From Cohnella hashimotonis (GTDB lineage: Bacteria; Bacillota; Bacilli; Paenibacillales; Paenibacillaceae), in contig NZ_JAGRPV010000001.1 in the NCBI RefSeq assembly GCF_030014955.1, positions 5,828,001 to 5,892,000 on the forward strand: a stretch of 64,000 nt of DNA. The letters run 5' to 3'. Made by a program: the position numbers and the translations under genes. The notes beneath the pieces were generated by a model. It saw only the letters and a list, made by a program, of their open reading frames with translations. It searched no databases and had not been told where the DNA came from. Position 1 is the first letter of the stretch. Each line of letters starts with the position of its first letter. Below, piece by piece: positions 15,856 through 24,300 of this stretch.

Positions 15856-15917
15856 CCCAGATTAAACGCCAGTAAGCCCCCGCCTGCTGGCGAGGGCCGA
15901 AGTCATAAACCGGCGCG

Positions 15918-16349
15918 TCATGCGCCGCCGCTAAGCAGCTTCCGCAGACGCTCGTCCCGCAGCCAGAGCGCGCCCCAGACGAGGACGGCTACATAGACGG
16001 GAAACAGCGTGTTCGAGAAAAGCGGTGCGTCGATCCTTACTTGCGCGGCTACTGCGCCGCCCAGGTACGCCGTCAACAGCAGCGCACCAAGGAAGGCAGT
16101 GCGCGGCACGATGTACAGCAGCGTCGCCAGCAAGCTGAGGATGCCCATGATCGCCAGGTGGCTCTCGGCGAATCCGAGCTCACGCGTAGCCTCGACGACC
16201 GGCACCGGTCCGACGAGCTTGCCGATCCCGTCAAATAACATGAACAAAATCGCGATACCGCCCAGCGCCCTCGACGTCCAGCGGTGCGCGCCCGATCGGT
16301 CCGCCGTCCGCGTGCTTTTCTGCATGTTCAATTCCCGTTCGATTATCAT
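15918..16349 (-). CDS. DoxX-family membrane protein
   Basis: A 143-residue protein with four hydrophobic helices (IAILFMLFDGIGKLVGP; MGILSLLATLLYIVP; FLGALLLTAYLGGAVAAQV; FPVYVAVLVWGALWL). The glycine-rich turn GAVAAQVR at the third helix and the overall layout are those of DoxX-like proteins. These are small inner-membrane proteins sometimes linked to thiol or redox stress, but without proven activity. GAGAGGATG lies upstream of the ATG. It lies 52 bp after a PhnB-type VOC gene, and such pairs are frequent in Bacilli. Confidence 0.85.
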   Translation of the reverse strand: MIIERELNMQKSTRTADRSGAHRWTSRALGGIAILFMLFDGIGKLVGPVPVVEATRELGFAESHLAIMGILSLLATLLYIVPRTAFLGALLLTAYLGGAVAAQVRIDAPLFSNTLFPVYVAVLVWGALWLRDERLRKLLSGGA

Positions 16350-16401
16350 ATAGATTCATCCTCTCAATTTGAATAGGTATGCGCAGCGTGGAACGAGCCG
16401 T

Positions 16402-16797
16402 TTACTGCTTCACGATCTGCCAATGAATGCCGTACTTGTCTTCGACCTCGCCGTGATAGGCGCCCCAAGGCTGCAGTGCAAACGGGAACTTGACCGTTCC
16501 GCCGCCGGCCAGGTTTTCGAATGCTTCGCGCGCCTCCTCTTCATCCGCGAAGTTAAGCGCCAGGGAGACGGCACGCCCGCCGCTGGCCGACGCGAAGGTA
16601 TCGGACAGGAATAGCACGTTACCGCCCGCCACCTCGAGTACGAGATGCATCACCTTGTTTTGCATGTCGGCCGGCGCGTCCGGCAGCTGCCCGTGCGTCA
16701 TGACGGACACAATTTGCCCGCCGAACGCCTTCGCATAGAACCCCGCCTGTTCCCTTGCATCCTCCGATTGAATATAAGCATTCAGTTGTGCCTTCAT
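16402..16797 (-). CDS. VOC-family protein, PhnB/3-demethylubiquinone-like
   Basis: A 131-residue protein starting MKAQLNAYIQSEDAREQAGFYAKAFGG, the characteristic PhnB-type VOC beginning, and ending WGAYHGEVEDKYGIHWQIVK. The ATG at 16797 has GAAAGGATG upstream; longer readings run into the hairpin region. VOC proteins form paired beta-alpha-beta modules and bind a metal or small ligand. PhnB-like members are usually uncharacterised and often co-occur with DoxX proteins, as here. Confidence 0.9.
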   Translation of the reverse strand: MKAQLNAYIQSEDAREQAGFYAKAFGGQIVSVMTHGQLPDAPADMQNKVMHLVLEVAGGNVLFLSDTFASASGGRAVSLALNFADEEEAREAFENLAGGGTVKFPFALQPWGAYHGEVEDKYGIHWQIVKQ

Positions 16798-16892
16798 GTT
16801 TAACATCCTTTCTAATTTGTTTATTTGGCTGCTTCTAATTAGACAACGAACGGCAGACGACGAAATCGACATACCGGCAAAAACTTTTTTGA

Positions 16893-16925
16893 GAAAAAAA
16901 ATCCGCCCGAAAATTCGGACGGATC
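16893..16925 (-). terminator. Terminator of the alpha/beta hydrolase gene
   Basis: Minus strand: ATCCGTCCGAA pairs with TTCGGGCGGAT, followed by TTTTTT. It lies about 35 bp past the hydrolase stop. Confidence 0.85.
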
Positions 16926-16959
16926 GCAGGTTAAACGGAAGCAAGACGAGACTGCAGGT

Positions 16960-17754
16960 TTACTGGAAAAAATCCGTTAATACGGGCGCCAGCGCGGCGG
17001 GTTTGACGATATGCGTCTGGCCGGGGAGCGTCCGATGCTGCGCATTCGGGAGCGCCTGCGCGAGCGAATCCATGCCATGGCGCATCCAGGCGGGACTCTT
17101 GCCGCCGACCGCGACCAACGTAGGCGTCCGGACGGCAGACCATCGGCCGAGCGGCTCCTTGCGGCCCTGCTGCTGGTCGATTGTCAGCCGCGTATCGTAC
17201 GGAAGCGTGTGCGCCACGGCCTTGAGCTTGGACCAGGCCGGCATCAGCGGCATGATCGCCACGATCGGCGCGGGCAAACCCACGCCTTTTCGCATGAACA
17301 GCTTGATCGCGTCGCCCCGCCGCCCATCCCGGATCAGCGTCTCCATCCGCCGCTCATAATCGTCCGGCACGGGCTCGCGGCTGCCGTCCGTCACGAATGG
17401 CGCCTCGTACAGCGCCAGCTTCCGGATCGACGGCAGACGCAGCGCCGCATCAAGTGCCAGAGCCGCGCCCGAAGAGATGCCGTATACGAACGCGGATCCG
17501 CCTGCTTCCTCGATCAACGCTTCAATGTCCTCCACCTCGCGTTCCACCGCATAAGGCGCCTTGTTCCCGCTCTCGCCGCGCCCTCTGCGGTCATACGTAT
17601 ACACCGTATAATGCCGCTTGAGCAGCGCCGCCAACGCGCCGTTCGGACCGTTCGTCCGGCTGCACAGCGCTCCATCGACTAATACCAGCGGCTCTCCTTC
17701 GCCGACCCGATCGTACGCGATGCTGGTGCCGTCCTTCGAAGTGACTGTTTTCAT
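16960..17754 (-). CDS. Alpha/beta hydrolase
   Basis: A 264-residue single-domain alpha/beta hydrolase. The ATG at 17754 (MKTVTSKDGTSIAYDRVGEG) is preceded by GGGAGGTCGCT. The nucleophile elbow is YGISSGAALAL (about residues 90-100), with the oxyanion strand PLVLVDGALCSR before it, and the probable catalytic His in GQTHIVKPAAL near the C-terminus. The GxSSG elbow and size resemble small esterase/haloperoxidase-like enzymes often annotated as lactone or ester hydrolases. The substrate is unknown. It is monocistronic, with its own terminator and a repeat array upstream. Confidence 0.88.
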   Translation of the reverse strand: MKTVTSKDGTSIAYDRVGEGEPLVLVDGALCSRTNGPNGALAALLKRHYTVYTYDRRGRGESGNKAPYAVEREVEDIEALIEEAGGSAFVYGISSGAALALDAALRLPSIRKLALYEAPFVTDGSREPVPDDYERRMETLIRDGRRGDAIKLFMRKGVGLPAPIVAIMPLMPAWSKLKAVAHTLPYDTRLTIDQQQGRKEPLGRWSAVRTPTLVAVGGKSPAWMRHGMDSLAQALPNAQHRTLPGQTHIVKPAALAPVLTDFFQ

Positions 17755-17879
17755 AGCGACCTCCCGATTGATATTGACCTCTATGAAGACGACGAACGGA
17801 CGAGGCTGCAATCGACATGTTGTTCATATTTTTTTCGACAGTCGCTGGAAAGAACCCTGCTGGCTAGCAAGCCGCGCGC

Positions 17880-18200
17880 CAACTATTGATCTACGTGCAT
17901 CCTTCAGCCGCCCAGCCCCCGCAGATCCGCCAACTATTGATCTATGTGCATTCTTCAGCCGTCCAGCCCTCGCAGACCGCCAACTATCGATCTACGTGCA
18001 TACTTTAGCCGCTCAGTCCCCGCAGACCGCCAACTATCGATCTATGTGCATTCTTCAGCCGCCCAGCCCCCGCAGACCCGTCAACTATCGATCTATGTGC
18101 ATCCTTCAGCCGCCCAGCCCCCGCAGACCCGCCAACTATCGATTTACGTGCATACTTCAGCCGCTCAGTCCCCGCAAACCGCCAACTATCAATCTAAAAA
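17880..18200 (+). repeat. 50/51-bp tandem repeat array 2 (seven units)
   Basis: Direct repeats starting at 17880, 17931, 17981, 18031, 18082, 18133 and 18183, so steps are 51, 50, 50, 51, 51 and 50. The core is CAACTATCGATCTACG with minor variation, followed by a C-rich tail (CAGCCCCCGCAGACC). It shares the 16-base consensus CAWSTANNGNYSTACR with arrays 1, 3 and 4. Because some steps are 50 bp, reading frames shift along the array, which argues against a protein-coding role. It lies upstream of the alpha/beta hydrolase gene. Confidence 0.9.
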
Positions 18201-18258
18201 AGCGTCATGGGAATTACCTGCAATAGAAGACGGCAACGCCTCCGGAGCTGATGTGTGA

Positions 18259-18410
18259 ACTGTGGCGGGACGACGTATCCGTGTGCGCAATCCTAACTGT
18301 GGCGGGACGATACCTCAATTGTGCGTAAGACCGATGCGTGACCGGGCGACGTTTCCGTGTACGCGATCCGAACTGTGACGAGACGAAGTTTCCCATGTAC
18401 GCGATCCGCC
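18259..18410 (+). repeat. 37-38 bp tandem repeat, about four degenerate units
   Basis: Units begin near 18259, 18296, 18334 and 18372 and share ACTGTGGCGGGACGA followed by a variant of CGTGTACGCGATCCG. The unit length and sequence differ from the 51-bp family next to it. No gene is visible in this stretch. Confidence 0.7.
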
Positions 18411-18420
18411 TACTCGAGCG

Positions 18421-18620
18421 CTACAGACGAATGCCTGCAAATATACATCTTTTTCGTGCATGACAGCGCTGTAGCGAGAAAGGTTGCAAATCTGCAGGCT
18501 TTTCCCTCTTTTCCTTCGATATCTCGGACTTCGTAGCTAAAAGGATGCTGATTTGCAGGAATTTCCGCTTTAGCTCACAGAATCGGCTAAAAAGCCTGCA
18601 CGGATGCAGGCTTTTATTTG
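18421..18620. repeat. Degenerate intergenic repeats with terminal hairpin
   Basis: Several imperfect copies of a motif with GCAAAT/ATTTGCAGG and a pyrimidine tract (CTTTTCC) recur in both orientations. The stretch ends in a perfect hairpin at 18590-18615 (AAAAGCCTGCA, loop CGGA, TGCAGGCTTTT) that can terminate transcription from either strand. No ORF here has gene-like features. Confidence 0.55.
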
Positions 18621-18737
18621 TCGTCCCGTCTTTTTTGGTCTTCCTCCCGCAGCTCCCCGCGCAGATGCGGCGGTGCGTGTCGGCTGTCAACCTCAGCCGC
18701 TTTTACATCGCCTTTTTCGCCGCTTGATCCGACACCT

Positions 18738-19115
18738 TTACGCGACCAGGCTGATCAGATTGCCGTCGGGGTCCTGCACGATCGCATACCGCTCGCCCCA
18801 CGGCGTATCCCTCGGCTCGAGAACTCCGCGATGTCCGAGCGCCGTCAACTGGCGGTACACGCCATCCAGCGCTTCGCGGCCCTCCAGTTCGAAGGCGAGC
18901 TCCGCCCGATAGCCGACCGGCGCTTCCCAGCCTTCAATGATGCTTTTCACCGATTCCACCTTGTCAAAAGCGAAAACAAATCCATCTTGCTCCACATCGA
19001 CGTGATGCGCCTCGTCGGCTCCCTCGGGGATAACGAGCCCAAGCGTTCGGTAGAAATCCAGCGCCCTCTTCATCTCTTCAACGTAAATCGAGACTCGTTT
19101 CATCTTAACTGTCAT
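18738..19115 (-). CDS. VOC-family (glyoxalase/bleomycin resistance-like) protein
   Basis: A 125-residue protein with two VOC half-modules: MKRVSIYVEEMKRALDFYRTLG at the start and RYAIVQDPDGNLISLV at the end. The final strand has the D-P-D-G-N-x-I/L pattern common to glyoxalase-like proteins. A glutamate or histidine ligand is present at each expected site (EAHHVDV, and the FELEGRE region), so metal binding is possible. It sits alone, 82 bp from the AraC gene upstream. The activity cannot be assigned. Confidence 0.88.
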   Translation of the reverse strand: MTVKMKRVSIYVEEMKRALDFYRTLGLVIPEGADEAHHVDVEQDGFVFAFDKVESVKSIIEGWEAPVGYRAELAFELEGREALDGVYRQLTALGHRGVLEPRDTPWGERYAIVQDPDGNLISLVA

Positions 19116-19197
19116 GGCTCCCAGCTCCTATCCGCTTTGTTTTCACCCCCATTGTAATCACTGGCCCAGTTCTGAGAATAGTAAAAAACGGCCCTGT

Positions 19198-20031
19198 TCA
19201 ACCGCTTTGCGTCAACTGTTTGAGGGGCAGCCCATAATAGCGCGCGAACGTATGGCCGAAGTGTGATTGATCGTAGTACCCGTATTGAAGCGCCAAGTCC
19301 GCCAAGCTGGGATAATCCCTTCTGCTCAACGCCTCCAGCACGCTTTGAAAACGGACGATACCCATCATCTCCTTCGGGCTAAGGCCAAGCTCCCGTTCGA
19401 AGGCCCGCCGCAAATGCCTCTCGCTGAAGCTCACTTTATTCGCCAAATCCGACACGGAGAGATTACCCTTGCAATCGTAGATATACTGCATGCTTTGGTG
19501 CATCAAGGGTGTGGCGGGCGCTGACGCGACGGTCAACATGCGCTCCAGCTGCCGCTCCGCAATCTCGATCCTGTCCGCAACCGACGCGGCGGCAATCATC
19601 CTATCGCTCCATTCCAATGCCTCGGGTCCCCAGACTTCCTCTATAAAAACGTGATTGGCCGCAAATTCCGACAGGGGCGTACGCAGAAGGGTACGGGCAG
19701 ATTCCGCGTACAGTCGAATGCCGAATACGGAGCGCGCCTCGGCAAACCGCATCACTTCCGCATGCGTCTTCAGCCCCACGACATAGGCGGCCCGACGGCT
19801 TGAAGCAGCGCGAAGATCCAATATAATATCGACACAGCCGTCCGGAATGGCGCGATGACCGTGATTGCCCGGCACCGGCTGGAAATCGACCGCCCAATAG
19901 GCGGCGACATGCGACGCCAAGCGGTCGCTTGGCGCATACTCCGCGACACTGTGCGAGTGACGATGCCATTGCGGCTGCAATTGTGGCGCATGCAGCGGGC
20001 GATAAGGGTGCGTCATATATGGATGCGTCAT
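19198..20031 (-). CDS. AraC-family regulator with DUF6597-like sensor domain
   Basis: A 277-residue protein from ATG at 20031; a second ATG five codons later is also possible since MTHPY is duplicated. The N-terminal part carries the DUF6597-type segment HVAAYWAVDFQPVPGNHGHRAIPDGCVDIIL. The C-terminal AraC DNA-binding domain (about 180-275) includes LSVSDLANKVSFSERHLRRAFERELGLSPKE and the second helix-turn-helix GYYDQSHFGHTFARYYGLPL. The divergent gene encodes a serine hydrolase, its likely target. Confidence 0.9.
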   Translation of the reverse strand: MTHPYMTHPYRPLHAPQLQPQWHRHSHSVAEYAPSDRLASHVAAYWAVDFQPVPGNHGHRAIPDGCVDIILDLRAASSRRAAYVVGLKTHAEVMRFAEARSVFGIRLYAESARTLLRTPLSEFAANHVFIEEVWGPEALEWSDRMIAAASVADRIEIAERQLERMLTVASAPATPLMHQSMQYIYDCKGNLSVSDLANKVSFSERHLRRAFERELGLSPKEMMGIVRFQSVLEALSRRDYPSLADLALQYGYYDQSHFGHTFARYYGLPLKQLTQSG

Positions 20032-20149
20032 CTGGGTCTCTTCTTTCTTTTTGATTTGGAGCTTGAGATTTGTCCATGAAGCGATTTGCGGGAATGGTTC
20101 TCCCTGCACAATAATAGAGACAAAACCATTTGTAAAGGATGAGGAAGCT

Positions 20150-21283
20150 ATGGACTTCACGCCGCTGTCCCGGTTCATCGATCGCATCGTCGCGTGGCGC
20201 ATTCCGTGGGCGGAGGTGCTGGTTATGCACCGCAACGAGACGGTTTTCCGCTATCGCGCCGGCTACGAGGATCTGGAAGCCAAGACCCCGATTGGGGAGG
20301 ATCGGATGATTTATTTGTATTCGCTGACGAAAATACTGACGTGCGCGGCCGCGCTTCAATTGGTTGAAAAAGGGGCGATTCTGCTCGGCGATGCGCTCTC
20401 CGACTACTTGCCGGAATACGCTGAGATGAAGGTGCGCCAACAGCAGCCGGACGGAAGTGATTCGGTGGAACCGGCAGAGCGGCCGATCACGGTTCGCGAT
20501 TTGTTCACGATGACGGCCGGCTTCTCCTACGACCTGACGGCGCCTGCTCTTGCGGAGGCAGCGAAGCGCACGAACGGCAGGCTGCCGACGCGGGAATTTG
20601 CGGCGGCGCTCGCCAAGGAACCGCTGCTGTTCGAGCCGGGAACCCGCTGGAATTACAGCCTGTGCCATGACGTGCTCGCGGCGCTCGTGGAGGTCGTCGA
20701 CGCCAGGCGGTTCGGCACTTACGTGCGCGAGGAAATTACCGGTCCGCTCGGCATGCGCGACACCGGCTTCTTCCTGTCCGAAACGCAGCGCAGCCGGCTC
20801 GTGCCGCAGTACCAGTACGACGATGAGTCGTGCAAAGCCGTGCGTATGGACGGAGACTGGCACCTTGTCGGAACGGAGTTCGAGAGCGGCGGGGCCGGAC
20901 TGTTGTCGACCGTGAGCGATTATGCGCTGTTCCTGAACGCGCTGACCAATCGGGGCACAAGCCCCGACGGCGTGCGCATCTTGTCTGCCGCCGGCGTCGA
21001 TCTGATGCGGGCGGACCAGTTGAGCGAGCATACGCGTGGCGATTACAACTGGTCGCAGCTCGCCGGTTACGGCTACGGACTCGGCGTGCGGACCCATATC
21101 TCCAAGGCTGGCAGCGGCTCCTTGTCTCCGCTCGGCGAATTCGGATGGAGCGGCGCGGCCGGCGCCCTCGCGATTATTGATCCCGAGTCGCAGCTGACCG
21201 TCATGTACGCGCAGCATATGGTGAACAATCCCGAGCCGTATGTGCATCCGAGGTTAAAAAATGTAGTGTATGGTTGCTTGTAA
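20150..21283 (+). CDS. Serine hydrolase of the beta-lactamase/penicillin-binding-protein class C fold
   Basis: A 377-residue protein without a signal peptide, so probably cytoplasmic. The active-site SxxK motif is SLTK (residues 58-61), in the context MIYLYSLTKILT. The second motif is the Tyr-Ser form WNYSLCHDVL (about 166-175), and a C-terminal GWSGAAGALAIIDP block replaces the KTG-type strand. This fits EstB-like esterases and class C beta-lactamase relatives. An SD-like GGATGAGGA precedes the ATG at 20150. It is divergent from the AraC gene, which probably regulates it. Whether it degrades beta-lactams or esters cannot be told. Confidence 0.9.
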   Translation: MDFTPLSRFIDRIVAWRIPWAEVLVMHRNETVFRYRAGYEDLEAKTPIGEDRMIYLYSLTKILTCAAALQLVEKGAILLGDALSDYLPEYAEMKVRQQQPDGSDSVEPAERPITVRDLFTMTAGFSYDLTAPALAEAAKRTNGRLPTREFAAALAKEPLLFEPGTRWNYSLCHDVLAALVEVVDARRFGTYVREEITGPLGMRDTGFFLSETQRSRLVPQYQYDDESCKAVRMDGDWHLVGTEFESGGAGLLSTVSDYALFLNALTNRGTSPDGVRILSAAGVDLMRADQLSEHTRGDYNWSQLAGYGYGLGVRTHISKAGSGSLSPLGEFGWSGAAGALAIIDPESQLTVMYAQHMVNNPEPYVHPRLKNVVYGCL

Positions 21284-21331
21284 GACCGGAGGTGGGGTGT
21301 GGCGGAGTTGCGCAGTTTTCCGTGAGTAAAC

Positions 21332-21376
21332 AAAGGGTACAGCCCCCTCAAAATAACGAGGATGCTGTACCCTTTA
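21332..21376. terminator. Bidirectional terminator between convergent genes
   Basis: AAAGGGTACAGC pairs with GCTGTACCCTTT around a 20-base loop, with A and T runs on both sides. It serves the serine hydrolase (plus) and the SLH protein (minus). Confidence 0.85.
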
Positions 21377-21381
21377 TTTAC

Positions 21382-24300
21382 TTAAATCAAGCCCGACTTT
21401 TGCAATAGCCGCTGCACGAGCGCCGCGACCTCGGCCCTTGTTACGGCTTCCTTCGGCGCAAGCTTCGCGTCGCCGCGTCCCGTTGCGATGCCGGCCGTCA
21501 CGCTCGCCGCAACGCCTTCCTGCGCCCATGCTGATACTGCAGCCGCATCCTTGAACGGGCGCAGCGCAGCGTCGGCCGACGGAATCGAAAGCTTGCCTTG
21601 CAATCCGGTAATCGTCAAGGCTTTGGAGACGATGACCATGGCCTGCTCCCGGGTGAGCTTGTCGTTCGGCCGGAACGTGCCGTCCGCAAAACCGTCGATC
21701 AAGCCATAGGCGCTTGCCGTGGCGATCGCGGCGCCGTGCCAATCCCCGGCCGCCACGTCGGAGAATGAGGAATCGCCGCTCTCCGGCTTCAGTCCGAGCC
21801 CGCGTACGACGATCGCCGCAAATTCCGCGCGAGTCACTTCGCGGTCCGGGCTGAACAGCCCGCCGCCGGTACCCTCGACGACCATCCGGGAGCCCATGTC
21901 TTCCACCGCGTCCTTGGCCCAATGATTCATCGTATCGGTAAATGCCATCTCATGCGACACGACCGCATACGTGCTGTTGGTCAAACTGTTGATCTTGGCA
22001 TAATAGCGGCCGTCGATGACGACGACTTGCGTCGGCACATGGCGTGTCGTGCCATCCTGATCAATAACGACCCCCGTCGTAATCTTACTCGCATCCACGC
22101 CGTCCGGAATCGCGATCGTCCGCTCGATATAGGCGTTGAACCGGGTCACCTCTACCGATTCCGTGCCATAGCTTGCGCGAACCGTGAAGCTGACCGGCGG
22201 CACGGCAAGCGTGAACTCGCCGTTTGCGGCCGCCCTCTGCGCCGCGGCTATCGTGTCCGCAGACGGTTCGGCAATCTCGATCTGCACCTGGATGTCTTCG
22301 AGCTTCAACGCTTGCCCCAGCTTCCCGGACAGGGCGTCGATGTTGAATTCCTTCGCCGGAATCGTATAGCTCGCGTTGTCTGTCCGGAGAACGAGCGTAG
22401 CCGATGCATTCTCCATGTTTTTGACCAGCTGTCCGGTCAATTGCCCGATCTTCTGCGACGACTCTCCTGCAACCGGTATCGTCACGACCGCATGGCTGCC
22501 TTCCGCATCCAGCTTCGCTTGCAGCCTGGCCGCATCCACGGTGACGGTCGTCGTCTTCACGCCACCGGTTTCGGCGGTTTTCGCCTTGCCCAGCTTCTCC
22601 ACTTTGCCATTGACCAGAACCTCTACCTCATCGGTCGGGACCGGGTTCGAAGGGACATCAATCGGCGGAACGTACCCATCGTCCTCCTTCACGACGACAG
22701 CCGTCGTCTGGCCGAAGCGAACGACAGCGCCCGCCGCGTCGATTTCCGCAACGCCGACTTTATCGCCGTTCGCTGCTGCGATCAGCCCGTTAGCCGGCAG
22801 GTCTGAATACTCGGACAGGTTCAGCGCGTCGCCCACATTCGGTACGTTCACACTGCCGCTGCCAAAGTTATAGTACACCAGCTTGTTCACCGACATTGGC
22901 TCCGGCGTTACCGTTAGCCGCGTCTTGCCGTCGTTCTCCGCGCCGCTCGGGTCGTTCGACACGACCGTCAGCCCCGCTGCCGGAACCGGTCCGGGTCCTT
23001 CGGATTCGTCCGATGCCACGGCCGTCGTCTGGCCGAAGCGTACGACGGCGCCCGCTGCGTCGATTTCCGCAACGCCGACATTATCGCCGTTTGCCGCCGC
23101 GATCAGGCCGTCCTCCGGCAGGTCCGCGTACTCAGACAGGTTCAGCGTTTCGCCTACATTCGGAACGGTCACATTACCGCTTCCGAAGTTGTAATACACC
23201 AGCTTGTTCACCGATTCTGGCTCTGGCGTCACTGCCAGCCGCGTCTTGCCATCGTTCTCCGCACCGCTCGGATCGCTCGAAACGACCGTCAGCCCGGACG
23301 CCGGAACCGGACCCGGCCCTTCCGTCTCATCCGTCGAGACGGCGATTCCCTGGCCGAAGTGAACCACGTTTTCCGTTGCCGCATCGATCTCCACGACTCC
23401 GATATGATCGCCGTTCGCCGCCGCAATCAGCCCACTCTCTGGAAGCTCTGCGTATTCGGCCAGGTCCAGCGCCTCGCCCACGACAGGCACTGTCACATCG
23501 CCGCTGCCGAAGTTGCGGTACACGAGCTTGTGGCCCGGTGCCGGAGCCGGAGTCACGGTCAGCTTCGTCTTGCCGTTGTTGGCCGCGCCGCTCGGATCGC
23601 TCGCGTCGACCTTCAGACCGCTGATGGTAATCTCCAGCGTGCCCTCGCTCCCGCTGACGGCATAATCGATTCCGTCGAATTTGCCGACATAGCCGGAGTA
23701 TACCGCCTTAAGGGTATGGACGCCTTCCGAAAAGTCGCCGACCTTAAAGGAAAACGTACTGTACGCGCCCATTATCGTCCCTAGCTGCACGTCTTTTTTC
23801 TGCAAAACGCCGTCGATGTAAAAGGACTGCGTGCCGCCATAACTCTGCGATCCGATCCCGGAAGAGGAAGGGGCGCCCGTTACGTAAGACAGGTAGTAGC
23901 CGTCGATCTGCCCGAATGTTATATTTTTTAAGCCGCTGATCGTTGTCGTCGAAGGCGTGCCGCCGAAGGAAAGCTTCGCGCTCTTGTTCCCCGCCTTGTC
24001 TACCGCCTCGACTTCATACACGGCATTTGCCGGCGGATTGCTTACAATAGTGGTCGTTTCGTACACCTGGGTGGCCGTCCCGTTGACATACAAATTATAA
24101 TAGGCCACGCCGCTGCCCGTGCCATCGACCGCGCCGTCCCACGATAGATTGACATTGCCGCCATTCTCGCTCGGCGTGATCGAAGCGCCATTCTCCCAAG
24201 CCGGCGGCGTGTTGTCGACCAACACCTCGGGATAGAAGACGCTCGTCCGGCGGCCGTCTTGATCCACCAGGTAATAGCCGTCGTCCAACCGCTTCTTTCC

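Noticed and set aside
15867..15892. CGCCAG/CTGGCG inverted repeat as a terminator
   Set aside because: The stem is only six bp and no U run follows on either strand.
16798..16944. N-terminal extension of the PhnB-type VOC protein to 16944
   Set aside because: The extra 49 residues run through a terminator hairpin and a good ribosome site, and family members start at MKAQLNAYIQ.
19601..21247. 548-codon minus-strand frame over the AraC/serine hydrolase pair
   Set aside because: It crosses two divergent real genes and their shared promoter region and has no recognisable domain.
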